A stretch of DNA of 64,000 nt from Caenorhabditis remanei (lineage: Eukaryota > Nematoda > Chromadorea > Rhabditida > Rhabditidae). The notes beneath the pieces are model-generated. The model made no database searches, had not been told where the DNA came from, and saw nothing but the letters and a program-made list of their open reading frames with translations. The stretch spans positions 4,569,717 through 4,633,716 of the forward strand of contig NC_071330.1 in the NCBI RefSeq assembly GCF_010183535.1, in the 5' to 3' direction. Shown in pieces: positions 1 through 10,781 of the stretch (its first letter is position 1; each line of letters begins with the position of its first letter). Position numbers and translations under genes: made by a program.

Positions 1-3000
1 CAAAGATCTCAAGGCTCGCAAAGTGATCACCGAATTTCTGAAGGTTCACATGAAAAGTTTCGAGCAGTTGATAGCAGTGGACCCGAAAAAGATGCTGAAT
101 GATCTGGAACTTTTATCGGATACAAGCTCGCAAGTATTCGAGGGAAATACAATGACTTCGGAGGATTTCAATGACATTCAAGCGTTCAATGATGATCTTA
201 ATTTCCGCTTCTACCTGGCTCTGCCAGAAAATGTAGGTGATTTAGTGGACGAATTTATAACTGAAACCTACCGAAACAAACGGTTACTTTGTGACAAGAC
301 CACCGTTAATATAATTATGAATTTTGGAAACGCTATGGGCGATAGTAAGGTCGACGACTTAAACACAATTCGAGCCATAAAAAGCAACTCGGCAGCTGTG
401 GGGACATGTATGAAATCGCTTGGTGATTCCGGAGTCATCCTGAACACTACCAAAAAGACTTATTCATCACTGTTGGGCCTCGCTGATTATCGAACAATTC
501 TCGACGATATCAGCCAGGACTCTTCGCTATTTATAAGTTTCCGAAGGAATATAGATGTTGTGAAGAGTTATGTGTTAAGGGCGAAAACGAGCTGGAAGAA
601 TCCACGTCTCTATGATAGAGTTAAAACCATTTCATCGCTCATAAAAATGATATCCGATCACGAGAATGAGCCGAAACCTGAGTTATGTACTGGATTCATT
701 GGAGTGGATGACACGGCAAAGGTTTTGGAAGACGTGAGGAGCCCATGGTTCCAGAAGGAGATTTCAAAGGGGAAAAGTACGAAAGACCTAGAGAAAGCAT
801 TGGAACCATTCGGCAAGTTCGCGAAAAAACTGCGGGATTTCAAGAAAAGTTGGGATGAATTTTATGGGAGCATTATGAAAGAAAAAAGTTTTCTGGAGAG
901 TGTGCAACAATCGTTGGAGAGCTTAGAAGTGTATACAAGTCTAGACGATCAAGTGACTTTCCTCACAAAGGCATATAAAGATTATGGAAACATTTGGGCT
1001 AACAGTGCCAAAAAGTTTAATGTCTCTCACCTTAATGTATTTGACGGTCATGCCTCAATGCTGAGCACTGCTCTAGGGCACGCAGACAAAATTGAGTTCT
1101 GGTGTTTTAAAGCTCGCAAGGAATATGACTTTATTACACTGGCACATGTTTTCAAAACTATCGGAAATTTGGATTTGACCGAATCAGAAATGAATGTACT
1201 CCGGGAGAAGGTTAACAAAACGAAACATTATGATGTCTTAAGTAAATTCCTTCAAGATTTTCCTACTTTTTCTTACATGCAAGATGGTTTTCAAGACGCT
1301 CATGATGAGATCGTAAAGGATGGAAATTTTTCGAAAACTATGGAAGATTATGTGGATGCGATGGTGAATACATCAGCAAATCAGGCTCTCGAATCCACCA
1401 AAAAACATTTCGACCCGGATTATTTTTCCATGACTCTGCAGTTTGTGATGTCTTTGTTCCCGTTTTCGGATGAGCAGAAGAAGAAAGAATCGAGAATGTT
1501 CTTTGAGGGCTTTGAAAAACTGAAGACTGACTTTTCGAAATTGGAGGAGTTCGTGAAGACATTGGGATCGAAGAACTCGGAGTTGATTCTCAACTTTAAG
1601 AATTCTACAAGATTATCACAGACGTATGGTCGTGGAGTCCACGTGTTTCGAGATATTTCAGAAACATACAAACGGAGAAAAGCGTTGCTGGGTTTATTGT
1701 CTTATGATGATAGTGTTGCGAATCTTATTGTCGACAATAATAAAAATATTCCTGCAAGGTAGGTCAAGTGGAAATCATTGGGGTCGACTAAATTAATTCT
1801 AATTTTCAGAGAATTCCTGATAAAGTCGGATATAAAGAAGGATATTGAGAAGTTGATCAAAGAACTCGAAACTCTTGAGAAATCGGTGAAACCATTTGTC
1901 TCAAAAGATTTCGAAACACTCCGACAAGCACTGAACACGGCGGTCAACGTGACTGGCTTACAGGGATTCGAGTATGGATTTCGGGATATTATGGACCAGA
2001 TGGCGCTATACGGTCAAACAATTTATAATGGACCTCCGTTGCCTGAAGAAAGCGTCAAATTTGCTCTTGAACACTCTCGAAAATTCGCTGATTTGGGTTT
2101 GGATTTCTCGTCTCACACTGGAGATTTACTGGCCGCTTCTTTGAGTTTTGATAACATTCGGGAGGAGTTTAATATGATGTTTGGGTTGAATCCTCCGGTG
2201 CATGAGAAGACGTGAGTTGGGACATCCGGATATCCGGACACACATTCTTATTTTTCAGTATCAAAGATCCGTGGCTTGTTGTCGTAATCATCTCAGTCGG
2301 TGTCTTCCTAATTCTTGTGATAGGTGTTCTTATGATCTACGGATTGACCGAAAAAGGACGGAATCAATATAAAAACTTGTATCTGTTCTACTTTGGGAAA
2401 CCAGAAGATTTCGAAAAACGATGGAGATATTCGGTGAGTTACTATTTGTGGGCGGAGCCTTCTAAAAATGAGTTTTTTCAGCTATTCATGGACCGTAAGG
2501 ATGGAAGGAATGCTCTATTGGATGCGACGAGAGAAATCAATGCACTGAATGTAAAGAAGGAAGCGAAACGTGGAGCTTACATCAATGTGTTTACTGGTGA
2601 GGGATATTTCAGATTCTGAAAAACTCCACGCATTCTTTTTTGCAGAATTCGGCAACACACCCCTCCACTTGTCTTCTAAACAAGGCTACCCGGAAATCGT
2701 TGAAGTTCTTATCAAGAACGGAGCTGATCGGTCTCTTTTGAATTATCAGAATAGGACACCCGAACAAATGATACCGGAGAACTACCAGGAGACACATCCA
2801 GAGAAAGTGGAGAAGTATAAGAAAATCGAGGCGATTTATAGCAAATATCGAAACAAGAAATTCCGAAAACGAGTGCCTGAAGTGTTCCCGTCAAGCTCAT
2901 TCCATATTTATGTTGAGGACAAGGCCGATATTGATTTGACTAACTCTTTTATGGCGAAATTCAAGGCTATTGTGAGTTGATCGGGGTTTATGTGCTCAGC

Positions 3001-3787
3001 CTTTCTGCGTGTTTCAGTTTTCGATCACATAATTATAACATCCATTTTCAGGTCACCCCCACTCTTATCCCCTCCACAACTCATGTAATCGTGAAAACTG
3101 ATTCGGATGGCGTTCTCGAAATCGACGGTTTTGAATACTTGACATGGATAATGAATGGGGTAATTATAGTGAAGGAATCCTGGATGACAGACTGTCTGAA
3201 GAATCCGAAACTCATTGAGAAAGATTCAAAATACTTAGTTGAGAAGGTCAGATTCAAAGATGTTGAATATGATACAGTAACCCAATGGTCGAAAGCTATG
3301 GCCAAAGGAGAAATGCCCTATTTGTTTGGGGTTTATGTTTGTATTGTGATGAAGGAACAGAAGAATGGTGAGGTTTTTTTATTTTTCACAGTGTATGGGT
3401 GCTGTCTGCGATTAGACCTTCAAAGGATGCTCGCTGTAATATAATGCTTACAGTATTCCACATCACCTCGATTGTCAATGCTCAAGGTGGTACAATGTGT
3501 AAAGATTTCCCAGAAAAACAACACTATAACATTGGATCCCACCCATATCTTCATGCTCACCTCGGACCACTATTTATTATTACTGATGGCTTGGTAATGT
3601 AGCAGTTGTTTTATTAATCTAATTTGGAATTCATTTTCAGACTGACCTCACTCTCTATAGAAACGATCCGGATAAGATGTACACGATTTTCACTGAGAAG
3701 GAATTCGTGCACTTCTTGTTGAAACGAGAGATCAATACGGATGCAAGACCGAATCCGATTCCGGTGGCAAAAGAAGAAGAGGAATGA
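1..3787 (+). CDS. WSN/ankyrin/BRCT-like transmembrane protein, copy 1 (5' end outside window)
   Basis: Predicted exons: 2-1758, 1810-2211, 2259-2433, 2482-2596, 2646-2971, 3052-3367, 3454-3593, 3641-3787. All junctions are GT..AG and keep phase, giving about 1,125 residues up to the TGA. The signal peptide and most of the WSN domain lie left of the window; the paralogue at 4926 shows what is missing. A long, mostly helical ectodomain runs to the third listed exon, which encodes one membrane helix (WLVVVIISVGVFLILVIGVL). Inside the membrane follow an ankyrin-like stretch (GNTPLHLSSKQGYPEIVEVL) and two BRCT-like units: the first has the ESWMTDC tryptophan helix, the second the NAQGGTM glycine pair. 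WSN is a nematode domain of unknown function; ligand and role are unknown. A polyadenylation signal AATAAA lies at 3852-3857. Confidence 0.85.
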
Positions 3788-4925
3788 TTGATTGTTTGAA
3801 TTATTTTTAAATTGATAAATATGTGTATTGTAATTGCAAAAACATGTCGAAAATAAAAATTGAAAGTAGAAACTGATGCAGCCCTTGATCGGAACTGTCC
3901 GGAATAGGAATGGCACGGATCGAAACTGTTCGAATAATAAGCGTCAGAATCAGAACCGACTTTGAGATGGTTGAGTTCTGATACGTACCAGTTTTAATCC
4001 GGCCAGGCTCTGAATTGAACAGTTTTGATTAGAGGTAGCATATAGAATCTCTGAAGAACGATGTGCAACAGATGTGAGTAGAGGATGTGAGGCTGTGAGT
4101 AAATTACCGTATAACCTGAAACAGACTAACGTAGAAAAAATACACCAACTTAGAAAAGTTTGAAGCTTCATATCTGCTTTCACAGCTATTTGCATTGTTC
4201 CAATTAATGAAATATTTAATGAATATCGATTAATGTTTGTCAGTTAACAACTTTTTGATATACCGTAAAAACTGTATTAGAGCGACACCTTTAATAGAAC
4301 GGCACCTCTAATAGAACGACAGCCATCTATACTCAGAATTCATGAATATGATTATCCCAGAGTATTTTCTCGGTTCTGATTAAAAGCAGCGTGAATAGTA
4401 ACCTCTAGATCAAAAAATAGAACTTTCAAAAAAGTTTTTTTTTCCGTTCAACTTTAATGAGTTTCTGAAACTACAAAATTTTTCTGAGAGGCAATTGAAA
4501 AATAAAGCGACATGTTTGCTCTAATACAGTTTTTACGGTATCTTTTGAAAACCGAGATATAACGCTTTGAACTGACACTTCTGGGTTTCTAGGTTTTACT
4601 TTTTTGGTAGGTGTTTTTTTAATGTGAGAATAAAAATATTCATCATTTCACGTGAATAAATTAATAAATTTTAAATTTTAAATTAAATAAACCAGGGCGC
4701 TCTCCACGTGTTATCGATCGCTTATCTCAAGGTCAAATCTTCCAAAATCTTCATTCCTCTCATTATCGATCGATTTATTATCGACTTTTCAACGTCTTCA
4801 AATACTACATTTCCGCAGAAAACTTGGTGAAAAAGATTTCGTGAGTTTCATTCTCCCCAAGAGGTCTGTCTAAAAAATTCAAATGTTTTCAGTGTCCAGC
4901 ATATCAAAAAAGAAGACAGTATCGA
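3788..4925. other. Intergenic region between the two paralogues
   Basis: No coding sequence seen. It holds the 3' end of copy 1, a MITE at 4261-4540, and the promoter of copy 2. The promoter side has clustered TTATCGATCG-like words at about 4710-4790 and a CTTATC word (GATA-type) at about 4720. A probable 5'-UTR intron or trans-splice acceptor (TTTTCAG) ends near 4893, about 30 bp before the ATG of copy 2. Confidence 0.6.
4261..4540. repeat. MITE with 23-bp terminal inverted repeats
   Basis: The ends ACCGTAAAAACTGTATTAG and its reverse complement face each other at 4262-4283 and 4518-4539 around about 235 bp of AT-rich sequence with no open frame. The outermost TA at each side may be the target-site duplication. 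The superfamily is not certain; a mariner-like origin is possible. Confidence 0.65.
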
Positions 4926-7900
4926 ATGCACATGCTGAAATTCTTTCTTCTCGTTTTTGTGTGTTTTGGACCACAGTTGGGGAGTGCTGGGACAGGTTAG
5001 TGATGGGGTTAAGGGAGCTTATAGTGTAAAATGGCAATTATCTAAGTATCCAGAAAAGATAGAAATGTTTAGTTAACTGACAAGATGTAGCGCTTGAATT
5101 GTTGCGCATTTCTTGTGTTGAAAGTTTTTCAATACCTCTTTTCGTTCACGGGATACGGTCGCTTGAGCCTCGCGCACTTCGATCAAGAGAGTACAGAGAA
5201 GCAGACACTCTAGCTTCTCTGCGCCCTCTCTTCCACTCTCTATCACTTCAAATATAACTTCTTTCAGCCAACTCTTCGCTATCCCTCATCTACAATGACC
5301 TTTCCATCATTGCTCGTATAACCAATGCCATTGCTCTCCAGGCAGGATCCATCCAAAAAGATATCAAGGCTCGAAAAGTGATCACAGAACTTCTAAAGGT
5401 TCAAACTAAAAGTTTCGATGAGTTGATGGCAATGGACCCGAGGAAATTGATGAATGAGTTGGAAACTGTTTTCAATATAAGCTCGGAAATATCTAAGGGA
5501 ATTGTGACAACTGGAGACGAATTTAAGAAGATAGAACATTTCAACTTAGATTTGGGATATGCTATGAATACGGTCTTGTCAACTGATGTGCCGGGATTGA
5601 TGAATAGTCTGAAAAGTGAATCATTCCGAGATGCATTGATGATTTGTAAAATGGGAACAGTCAAAGTAGTAGTTGATTTCTTCAAAGCTATGACCAGTGC
5701 TTCGAGCAACGATCTGAATAAGATTCGAGCTCTGAAAGAACATGGAAAAGAGGTCAAGGAATGTCTGAATTCAATTGTTGCCAACAAAACGGAACTGAAT
5801 ACGACGGTGGCGGATATTTATCAATTCAAACTGATCTCAGGAGCTCGCGATTTCTGTAATAATTTTTACAACGATTTTTCGTATTTCACTGGTTTCCATG
5901 AGAATATATTGCTCATGAAGAACCTCGCGACAAAGGCCAAAAGGATTTGGAAGATGCCACGCCTTTACGAGAGAGTTTCTAAGATAGGACAGCTTCTGGA
6001 GACTATATCCGATCATGATAACGAGCCGAAACCGGATTTGTGTGCTGGATTCATTGGAGTGGATGACACGGCGAAGATTTTGGAAGACGTGAAGAGTCCA
6101 TGGTTTCAAAAGGAGATTTCAAAGGGGAAAAGTACGAAAGATCTTGAAGAAGCACTCGAACCATTCGGCAAGTTTGCGAAGAAACTCGGAGAATTCAAGA
6201 AAATTTGGGTGAAGTTCGATGGAGGCATCCGACAAGAAGGGGTCTTCGCAAGGGAAATGAGCGCCTTGTTGGATGTGGTTGAGAATTATTCTGGTCTAGA
6301 CAATGCCGAAAAGTTTTTGGAAGAAGCGGCTGCCAGTTATAAGAAGACATGGAACGACTCAAGAAACCAGCCATTTGATGCGAAGCCACTTTACCAGTTT
6401 GACAAAAAACTGAAAACGGTAAACGAAATACTAACATTTGCGAGGAAAATTGAAATGCTGTGTAAGCAACTGGTCAAGGAATTCGATTTTATCACACTGG
6501 CACACGTACTGAATGAAATCGAGAAGTTGGACTTGTCGAAATCAGAGATAAAAGATTTGCAGGAGGCGATTAATGGTGTGAAGCATTACGATACCTTGCG
6601 TGACTTCTTCGAAAACTTTGATTCTTTTTTCGAATATCAAACCAAGTTGAACAACTTGCATGGCAGCCTGGGTGACGATTTTACCACAATTGTAGCCGAT
6701 GGTACAGCATTTATAAAGAATTCGTCGTTTTCTCAGATGCTGAACGCTCGAAGTTATGATACCTTGACGTTCGATGAAACTCTACAGTTCTTTAGGAAGT
6801 TGATGAAATTTGATGATTCGAACAAGAAAGAAGCGAAAAACCACTTTGAAACATTCGAAAACTTGAAAAACGAGTATTTCAAACTAGAGGAGTTTGTGAA
6901 AAGTTTGGGATCGACGAGCTCCGCGTTGATAGTCGACTTTCGAAATGCTTCGAATCTAGCGCATACTTATGGCCGAGGAGTTCACGTGTTTCGGGATATA
7001 TCGGAGGCTTATGAACGAAGGGATGCGATCTTCAAGTCGATGTCTTATGATAAATCAGTGAATGATTTCATCGATCAAATCCAAGGACACGAACATTTGA
7101 GGTGAGTTTACTAGGGAATCTTCCAGACCTAACTCGGCCTTTCCAATTGGCTTATACTCTATCTAGTACTTCTCAACACGGAAATAACTTAAAATTCATA
7201 TATCTCTGTGCAGTGAAGCGGTCTGCAAAAATAGTTTACATATTCGGAATCAGCGTGTTGATAAGTACCTAATGAGATACAAGCCGATTCGAAAGGCCGA
7301 GTTACATCTGGAACATTCCCTTGTTAGAAAACTTAGAAAACGAAAGTAAATTTTCTTTTCAGCAAATTCTGGGGATCATACAATAGAGATGAGAAGATGA
7401 ACAGACTACTCGAAGAACTGAAAACCCTTGAGAAATCGGTGAAACCATTCGTCTCAAAAAATTTCGAAACACTCCGACAAGCACTGAACACGGCGGTCAA
7501 CGTGACTGGCTTACGTGGATTCGAGTATGGATTTCGGGATATTATGGATCAATTATCGATACCCAATCGATTAAACAAAACCTATCGAGATCCTGCTATC
7601 GAGAACTCTCAGAAATTGGCTGATTTGGATCTGGATTTCTCGTCTCACAGGGGAGATTTACTGGCCGCTTCGATGAGTTTTGATAATATCCGAGAGGAGT
7701 TTAATACGATGTTTGGGTTGAATCCGAAGAATGAGAAGACGTGAGTTGATACATCTGGGCATCTGGTTACATAAAACTTATATTTTCAGTGTCAAAAATG
7801 AGTGGCTTGTAGTCGTAATCATCTCAGTCTGTATCTTCCTTCTCCTTGTGATAGGTGTTCTTTTGATCTACGGATTGACCGAAAAAGGACGGAATCAATA

Positions 7901-9271
7901 TAAAAATTTGTACTTGTTCTACTTTGGGAAACCAGAAGATTTTGAGAAACGATGGAGGTACTCGGTGAGTTACTATTTGTGGGCGGAGCCTTCTAAAAAT
8001 GAGTTTTTTCAGCTATTCATGGACCGTAAGGATGGAAAGAATGCTCTGATGGATGCGACGAGAGAGATTCATGCGATCAATGTGGAGAAGGAAGCGAAAC
8101 GTGGAGCATTTATCGATTTTTATAATGGTAAGCGCTAGAAATAAAGACCCACTTATACATAACTATTTTCTCTCAGAATTCGGCAACACTGCTCTCCACT
8201 TGTCATCTAAGCGAGGATATGCGGAAATTGTGGAAGTTCTCATCAAGAATGGAGCTGATCGGTCTCTTGTGAATTATCAGAATAGGACACCCGAACAAAT
8301 GATACCGGAGAATTACCAGGAGACATACCCGGAAAAAGTGGAGAAGTATCAGAAAATTGAGGCAATTTATAGAAAATATCGAAACAAGAAATTCCGAAAA
8401 CGAGTGCCCGAAGTGTTCCCGTCTAGCTCATTCCATATTTATGTTGAGGACAAGGCCGATATCGATTTGACCAACTCGTTTATGGCGAAATTCAAGGCTA
8501 TTGTGAGTTGAATGTGGCTTATATCCATCACATAATTGTAACATCCATTTTCAGGTCACACCGACTCTTATCCCCGCGACAACTCATGTTATCGTTAAAA
8601 CCGATTCGGATGGCGTCCTCGAAATTGATGGTTTCGAATACTTGACATGGATAATGAATGGAGTGATTATAGTGAAGGAATCCTGGATGACAGACTGTCT
8701 GAAGAATCCGAAACTCATCGAAAAAGATTCAAAATACTTGGTAGAGAAGGTCAGATTCAAAGATGTTGAATATGATACAGTAACCCAATGGTCGAAAGCT
8801 ATGGCTAAAGGAGAGATGCCCTATTTGTATGGAGTCTATGTTGCTATAGTTATGAAGGAACAGAAGAACGGTAAGCTTTTTTCAGATGTGTGAAGAAAGA
8901 CCTTATTTCGCAATTAAAAAAAGCCACAATATATTTTCAGTATTCTACATCGCCTCAATTGTGAATGCCCACGGAGGAACAATGTGTGAAGGTTTCCCTA
9001 TGAAAGAGGACTATAACATTGGATCCCACCCTTATCTTCATGCAAATCTCGGACCACTATTTCTCATTTCTGATGGATCGGTACTGTCATGGTAGTTAAT
9101 CTTATATCATTTTCTTATTTTCAGACTGATCTCACCCTCTATAAAAACGATCCGGATAAGATGTACACGATCCTCACTGAGGACGAATTTGTGCATTTGT
9201 TGCTGAAACGAGAGATCAATAGAGACACGAAGTTGGATCCGATTCAGGCTACGAAAGAATCCGATGATTGA
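4926..9271 (+). CDS. WSN/ankyrin/BRCT-like transmembrane protein, copy 2
   Basis: Nine predicted exons: 4926-4995, 5268-7101, 7363-7740, 7790-7964, 8013-8127, 8177-8502, 8555-8870, 8941-9080, 9125-9271; 1,166 residues. Residues 1-23 are a signal peptide (MHMLKFFLLVFVCFGPQLGS). The second exon opens with a WSN-type domain (LSIIARITNAIALQAGS). The ectodomain reaches about residue 760, the single membrane helix is about 765-790, ankyrin-like repeats about 830-910, BRCT-like 1 about 943-1030 (ESWMTDC) and BRCT-like 2 about 1050-1120 (NAHGGTM). The layout suggests a cell-surface protein with a protein- or phosphopeptide-binding cytoplasmic tail, but no function is known to me. It is in tandem, same orientation, with copy 1. 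The intron at 7102-7362 is enlarged by a MITE. AATAAA is at 9297-9302. Confidence 0.88.
7111..7323. repeat. Harbinger-like MITE in an intron of copy 2
   Basis: Arms of about 68 bp form an inverted repeat (left begins CTAGGGAATCTTCCAGAC, right ends CTGGAACATTCCCTTG). The element is flanked by TTA at 7108-7110 and 7324-7326. A 3-bp TTA duplication is typical of PIF/Harbinger elements. The matching intron of copy 1 (1759-1809) is only 51 bp and lacks it, so insertion followed the duplication. Confidence 0.8.
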
Positions 9272-10175
9272 TGAACTACTTGATTGGAATTGAACGAATA
9301 AATTTGTGACTATCTTTGTCTTTGAGTCGGTATTCTCTCTACATGATATCGGTACAACTCAAAACCTAGAAAATTGGAAAGGTGCCGAACCATACTTTCA
9401 TAAATTGGTGCCTGCCCCGCATCTAAACCGCCTGAAATAGAACCGGCCGTATTAGAACCATCCGGATCAGAACTGGTACGTATAATCAAACTCGATCGAA
9501 AGATGGTTCTATGTACGTTATGTGTAAATCAAAGTCCTAGATTTGATTCTGTTTCGTACTAATTTGATCTGTTCTATTTGATTCTGTTTCGTACTAATTT
9601 GATCTGTTCTATTTCAGGCGGTTCTGATTCAGTGCAGCAACTGTAAATGTACATCGAAACATGGGAATAAACGACAATACACCACAAGCTTATCCCTCCG
9701 ACTTTGAAAACTTTGCATACAGCATCCTTACTCGAGTTCGGTGAGCATAGACTCCAAGTGTCTTGCCAAAAGTTCACATACGGAAATTACTTTTAAGGAA
9801 TATTCACCTTCTAAAACTCAACAAAATACGCGCACCATATGTTCTAACCTTTCCGAAATCTCACTAAACGCGAACACCTTGTGTTCTAAGGGAGTAGATA
9901 TTAATACAGATTAGCCCCCTTTTAGATTCCCTAATTGTCGGTGAGGTGGGAGGAGGGAAGTGTCAATCATTGACATGTGCGTAGCGTTCTTTTGCGCACT
10001 AATGAGGGCGCCTGTAATGATATCTATAGATCTGATCTGAGATATGTGAAACATTTATTCAAATAATTCAAACAAGTGGAATTATGCTGTCAGCTTCAAT
10101 CTTCAATTCTTGTTGTTCAAGTACTTTGCTGTTGTACTTGATATTTCTTGGGGTTGGGCCTACAATGTGTAGGCC
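9272..10175. other. Intergenic region with repeat remnants
   Basis: No gene seen. It contains a 35-bp perfect direct repeat (9541-9575 and 9576-9610). A phrase like ACCGCCTGAAATAGAAC occurs at about 9428 and inverted at about 9605-9620, so 9420-9630 may be a decayed element with sub-repeated ends like the one at 31253. The stretch next to the helicase remnant (9780-10175) shows no recognisable structure apart from the hairpin noted separately. Confidence 0.5.
9541..9610. repeat. 35-bp tandem direct repeat, two copies
   Basis: Two identical 35-bp units starting ATTTGATTCTGTTTCGTACT lie head to tail with no spacer. They are part of a region rich in AGAAC/GTTCT words. Confidence 0.9.
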
Positions 10176-10180
10176 TTAAG
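10153..10180. repeat. Short hairpin after the helicase stop codon
   Basis: GGCCTAC-ACATT-GTAGGCC is a perfect 7-bp stem with a 5-nt loop, overlapping the sequence just after the minus-strand stop codon. Helitrons carry a short hairpin near their 3' end, but no CTRR terminus is visible next to it, so this link is tentative. Confidence 0.45.
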
Positions 10181-10781
10181 CCGCTCGAACTCTGCTGCTG
10201 CCCACATAAAACATTCCATCCATCATTGTGTGGTGCGTGTCGATGAACACGTGTCTAAGTGTCATACCCTGCACCTTGTGGAATGTTGTTGCATAGGACG
10301 GACGGAATGGCCAATACAGAGCCCCGCGCCCGTTCGTCCGAATCTGCCGAAATTTGTATTCGTTGCCGTTCTCCACTCTGAATATGTTATTTATTTATTT
10401 TTTAAACTGAACAAGAACTTACCTGACGGAAATGGAGGCCACTGGTCCAGACGGAGGGGAAATGGCGAAAACAACTCCTATCGTACCATTCAATACTCTG
10501 GGGTCTGACCCGTTGATCTCGTCCGAATTTGATGTCGGTGCAGCCTCCAGAACTTTCAACAATGGTTCCTTTATTCCGAGTTTCTCGTTATGGGTATTGA
10601 TTAGATACCAAATCTCACGTCCCTTTTCTTGTGAGAATCCGTAGCGTCCTCCGAAATACAGGAGATCGCAGATGGTTGCTGGGGAATAGATAGTTTCCTT
10701 TTTTGGCAACTTGTTTTTCAGTAGTCCATAGACGAATCGTTGTCGGTCCCTTTTATTCATTGGAGTTTGGTTCATTTTTCT
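10176..10781 (-). pseudogene. Pif1/Helitron-type helicase C-terminal fragment
   Basis: Two minus-strand exons, 10781-10423 and 10377-10176, join in phase across a 45-bp intron. The second exon carries the end of an SF1B helicase: YATTFHKVQGMTL (motif V region) and VGSSRVRA (motif VI region), followed by a stop. The first ends NGTIGVVFAI, a usual Pif1 context. The Walker A and B motifs and any Rep/HUH domain are not seen upstream, where 10,808-11,026 (minus) has only a weak possible exon. It is most likely the tail of a Helitron replicase-helicase left as a remnant; a host Pif1 paralogue is less likely. Confidence 0.65.
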
